A stretch of DNA of 64,000 nt from Daejeonella sp. H1SJ63 (GTDB lineage Bacteria > Bacteroidota > Bacteroidia > Sphingobacteriales > Sphingobacteriaceae), in the NCBI RefSeq assembly GCF_029360775.1, contig NZ_JARKMZ010000039.1, forward strand, positions 1 to 64,000, read 5' to 3'. Both the position numbers and the translations under genes were made by a program. Shown here one piece after another: positions 62,914 through 64,000 of the stretch. The notes beneath the pieces were generated by a model. That model had not been told where the DNA came from. It searched no databases and was given only the letters and a program-made list of their open reading frames with translations. The first letter of the stretch is position 1. Every line of letters starts with the position of its first letter.

Positions 62914-64000
62914 ATGAATACCCAACAACTATTTTCAAATGGCAGGAGTTTCTTTATGAGCCTTGGTCTGGCATCTTTCTTGTTATCAGTGAACAGCTGT
63001 GGCAATAAGCAGGCATCTACAGAAAAGAAAGATGAAAAAATACGGATCATAACTCTCGATCCGGGACATTTTCATGCAGCTCTATTACAGAAGTCAATGT
63101 ACAATGAAATCGATTCTGTAGTTCATGTTTATGCACCTGATGGTACTGAACTAGATAATCATATGAAGCTGGTTGAGAGTTATAATACCAGAAATGAAAA
63201 TCCTACTGCCTGGAAACACGAAATTTACCGTGGTGCAGATTATCTGGAAAAAATGTTCAGTGATAAGGCCGGGAATGTGGTAATTATTTCAGGAAACAAT
63301 AAGCTCAAAACAAATTATATCAGCCGGTCAATTGATTCGGGTTTGAATGTTCTGGCTGATAAGCCATTAGCTATAAATCAGGAAGGGTTCAAATCGCTTG
63401 AAAAAGCATTTTCTGCAGCTAAGGATAAGAATGTTCTTTTATATGATATCATGACAGAGCGTTTTAATGTTTACTATGTATTGCAAAGGGCATTAAGTCA
63501 GGATACTACATTCTTTGGAGCTTTAGAGAAAGGTACTCCGGATAATCCGGCAGTTGAACAACGCAGCGTTCATCATTTTTACAAGAATGTATCCGGCAAG
63601 CCACTTGTAAGACCCGCCTGGTTTTTTGATGTTGAGCAGGAGGGGCGTGGTTTGGTTGATATTACAACCCATATGGTAGACCTGATACAGTGGGGATGCT
63701 TCCCGGATATTACACTTGATTATAAAAAAGACATCAATATGATCTCTGCCAGAGAGTGGTCAACTCAACTAAGCCTTGAACAGTTTCAGAAATCAACTTT
63801 GAAGGATAAATTCCCTGATTATTTGACTAAATACATCAAAGACGGCAAGCTTAACGTGATGTCGAATGGCGAAATGAATTATAGCATTAAAGGGGTGCAC
63901 GCAAGGGTTGGTATTCAGTGGAATTATGAAGCTCCGGCAGGTACGGGTGATACCCACTTTGCCAGAATGCGTGGAACTAAGGCCAATATCCTGATTAAGC
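62914..64000 (+). CDS. Gfo/Idh/MocA-type oxidoreductase lipoprotein (partial, runs off right edge)
   Basis: Open from ATG 62914 to the window end (about 362 residues seen). It has a lipoprotein-like leader (SLGLASFLLSVNSC). The Rossmann part is atypical at its start (IRIITLDPGHFHAALL), with the EKP-like motif as LADKPLAINQEG. Then comes a substrate-binding part with VHHFYKNVSGKPLVRPAWFFD and DITTHMVDLIQW. This fits NAD(P)-dependent sugar oxidoreductases, perhaps a glycoside 3-oxidase or reductase paired with DUF1080. The exported form is usual for Bacteroidota loci of this sort. Confidence 0.85.
   Translation, partial: MNTQQLFSNGRSFFMSLGLASFLLSVNSCGNKQASTEKKDEKIRIITLDPGHFHAALLQKSMYNEIDSVVHVYAPDGTELDNHMKLVESYNTRNENPTAWKHEIYRGADYLEKMFSDKAGNVVIISGNNKLKTNYISRSIDSGLNVLADKPLAINQEGFKSLEKAFSAAKDKNVLLYDIMTERFNVYYVLQRALSQDTTFFGALEKGTPDNPAVEQRSVHHFYKNVSGKPLVRPAWFFDVEQEGRGLVDITTHMVDLIQWGCFPDITLDYKKDINMISAREWSTQLSLEQFQKSTLKDKFPDYLTKYIKDGKLNVMSNGEMNYSIKGVHARVGIQWNYEAPAGTGDTHFARMRGTKANILIK

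Overview
The window looks like a chromosomal segment of an AT-rich Bacteroidota, most likely Sphingobacteriaceae (Pedobacter-like). The evidence is a SusC/SusD pair, an Oar-like TonB receptor, Bacteroidota-type TAnnTTTG promoter boxes, type III glutamine synthetase, a Bacteroidota-style PurM, a split transhydrogenase alpha subunit, and many secreted enzymes with Sec, lipoprotein or Tat leaders. The taxon is inferred from gene content only.

Region 1 (about 1-29.6 kb) is core genome: folD, lepA, the pntAA-pntAB-pntB transhydrogenase operon, a sigma-54-type response regulator, RNase P RNA (rnpB), an M28 peptidase, smc, an aldo/keto reductase, a metallo-beta-lactamase-fold hydrolase, an SMR transporter, lpd, a large TonB-dependent receptor, purM, glnN, a VOC protein, trmN6, a phosphodiesterase, fbp, rnhA, a copper-type P-ATPase and tRNA-His(GTG).

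Region 2 (about 29.6-38.1 kb), just after tRNA-His, looks acquired and partly decayed. An antitoxin-like gene runs into the 3' end of an AraC regulator. Behind it come two broken aldo/keto reductases, an NTF2-like protein, two alpha/beta hydrolases (one with an apparent frameshift in its signal peptide), a secreted flavodoxin, a carboxymuconolactone decarboxylase-like protein, a cupin and one intact aldo/keto reductase. Two promoter regions here share a 33-bp element (27 of 33 identical), so a small AraC regulon is likely. The region ends with a terminator and a candidate small RNA.

Region 3 (38.2-40.7 kb) holds a lipoprotein, an ECF sigma/anti-sigma pair and a fasciclin-domain protein.

Region 4 (about 41-64 kb, running off the right edge) is a large extracytoplasmic catabolic locus. 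It encodes a heparinase II/III-like lyase, a PVC-type dehydrogenase-like propeller with HEAT repeats, a Tat-exported HiPIP, a secreted triple-RidA protein, a Tat-exported DegT-type PLP enzyme, a predicted beta-propeller, SusC/SusD plus a surface lipoprotein, two tandem alpha/beta hydrolases, a Tat-exported amidohydrolase, a ceramidase-like protein, a DUF1080 protein and a Gfo/Idh/MocA lipoprotein. Six copies of a GKGTACGTNNNCG motif, reminiscent of LacI-family operators, stand in front of five transcription units, several directly on the promoter -7 box. I read this as one coordinately repressed regulon for uptake and periplasmic oxidative or eliminative breakdown of a modified glycan or glycoside. 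The substrate cannot be read from the sequence, and no matching regulator gene lies in the window.
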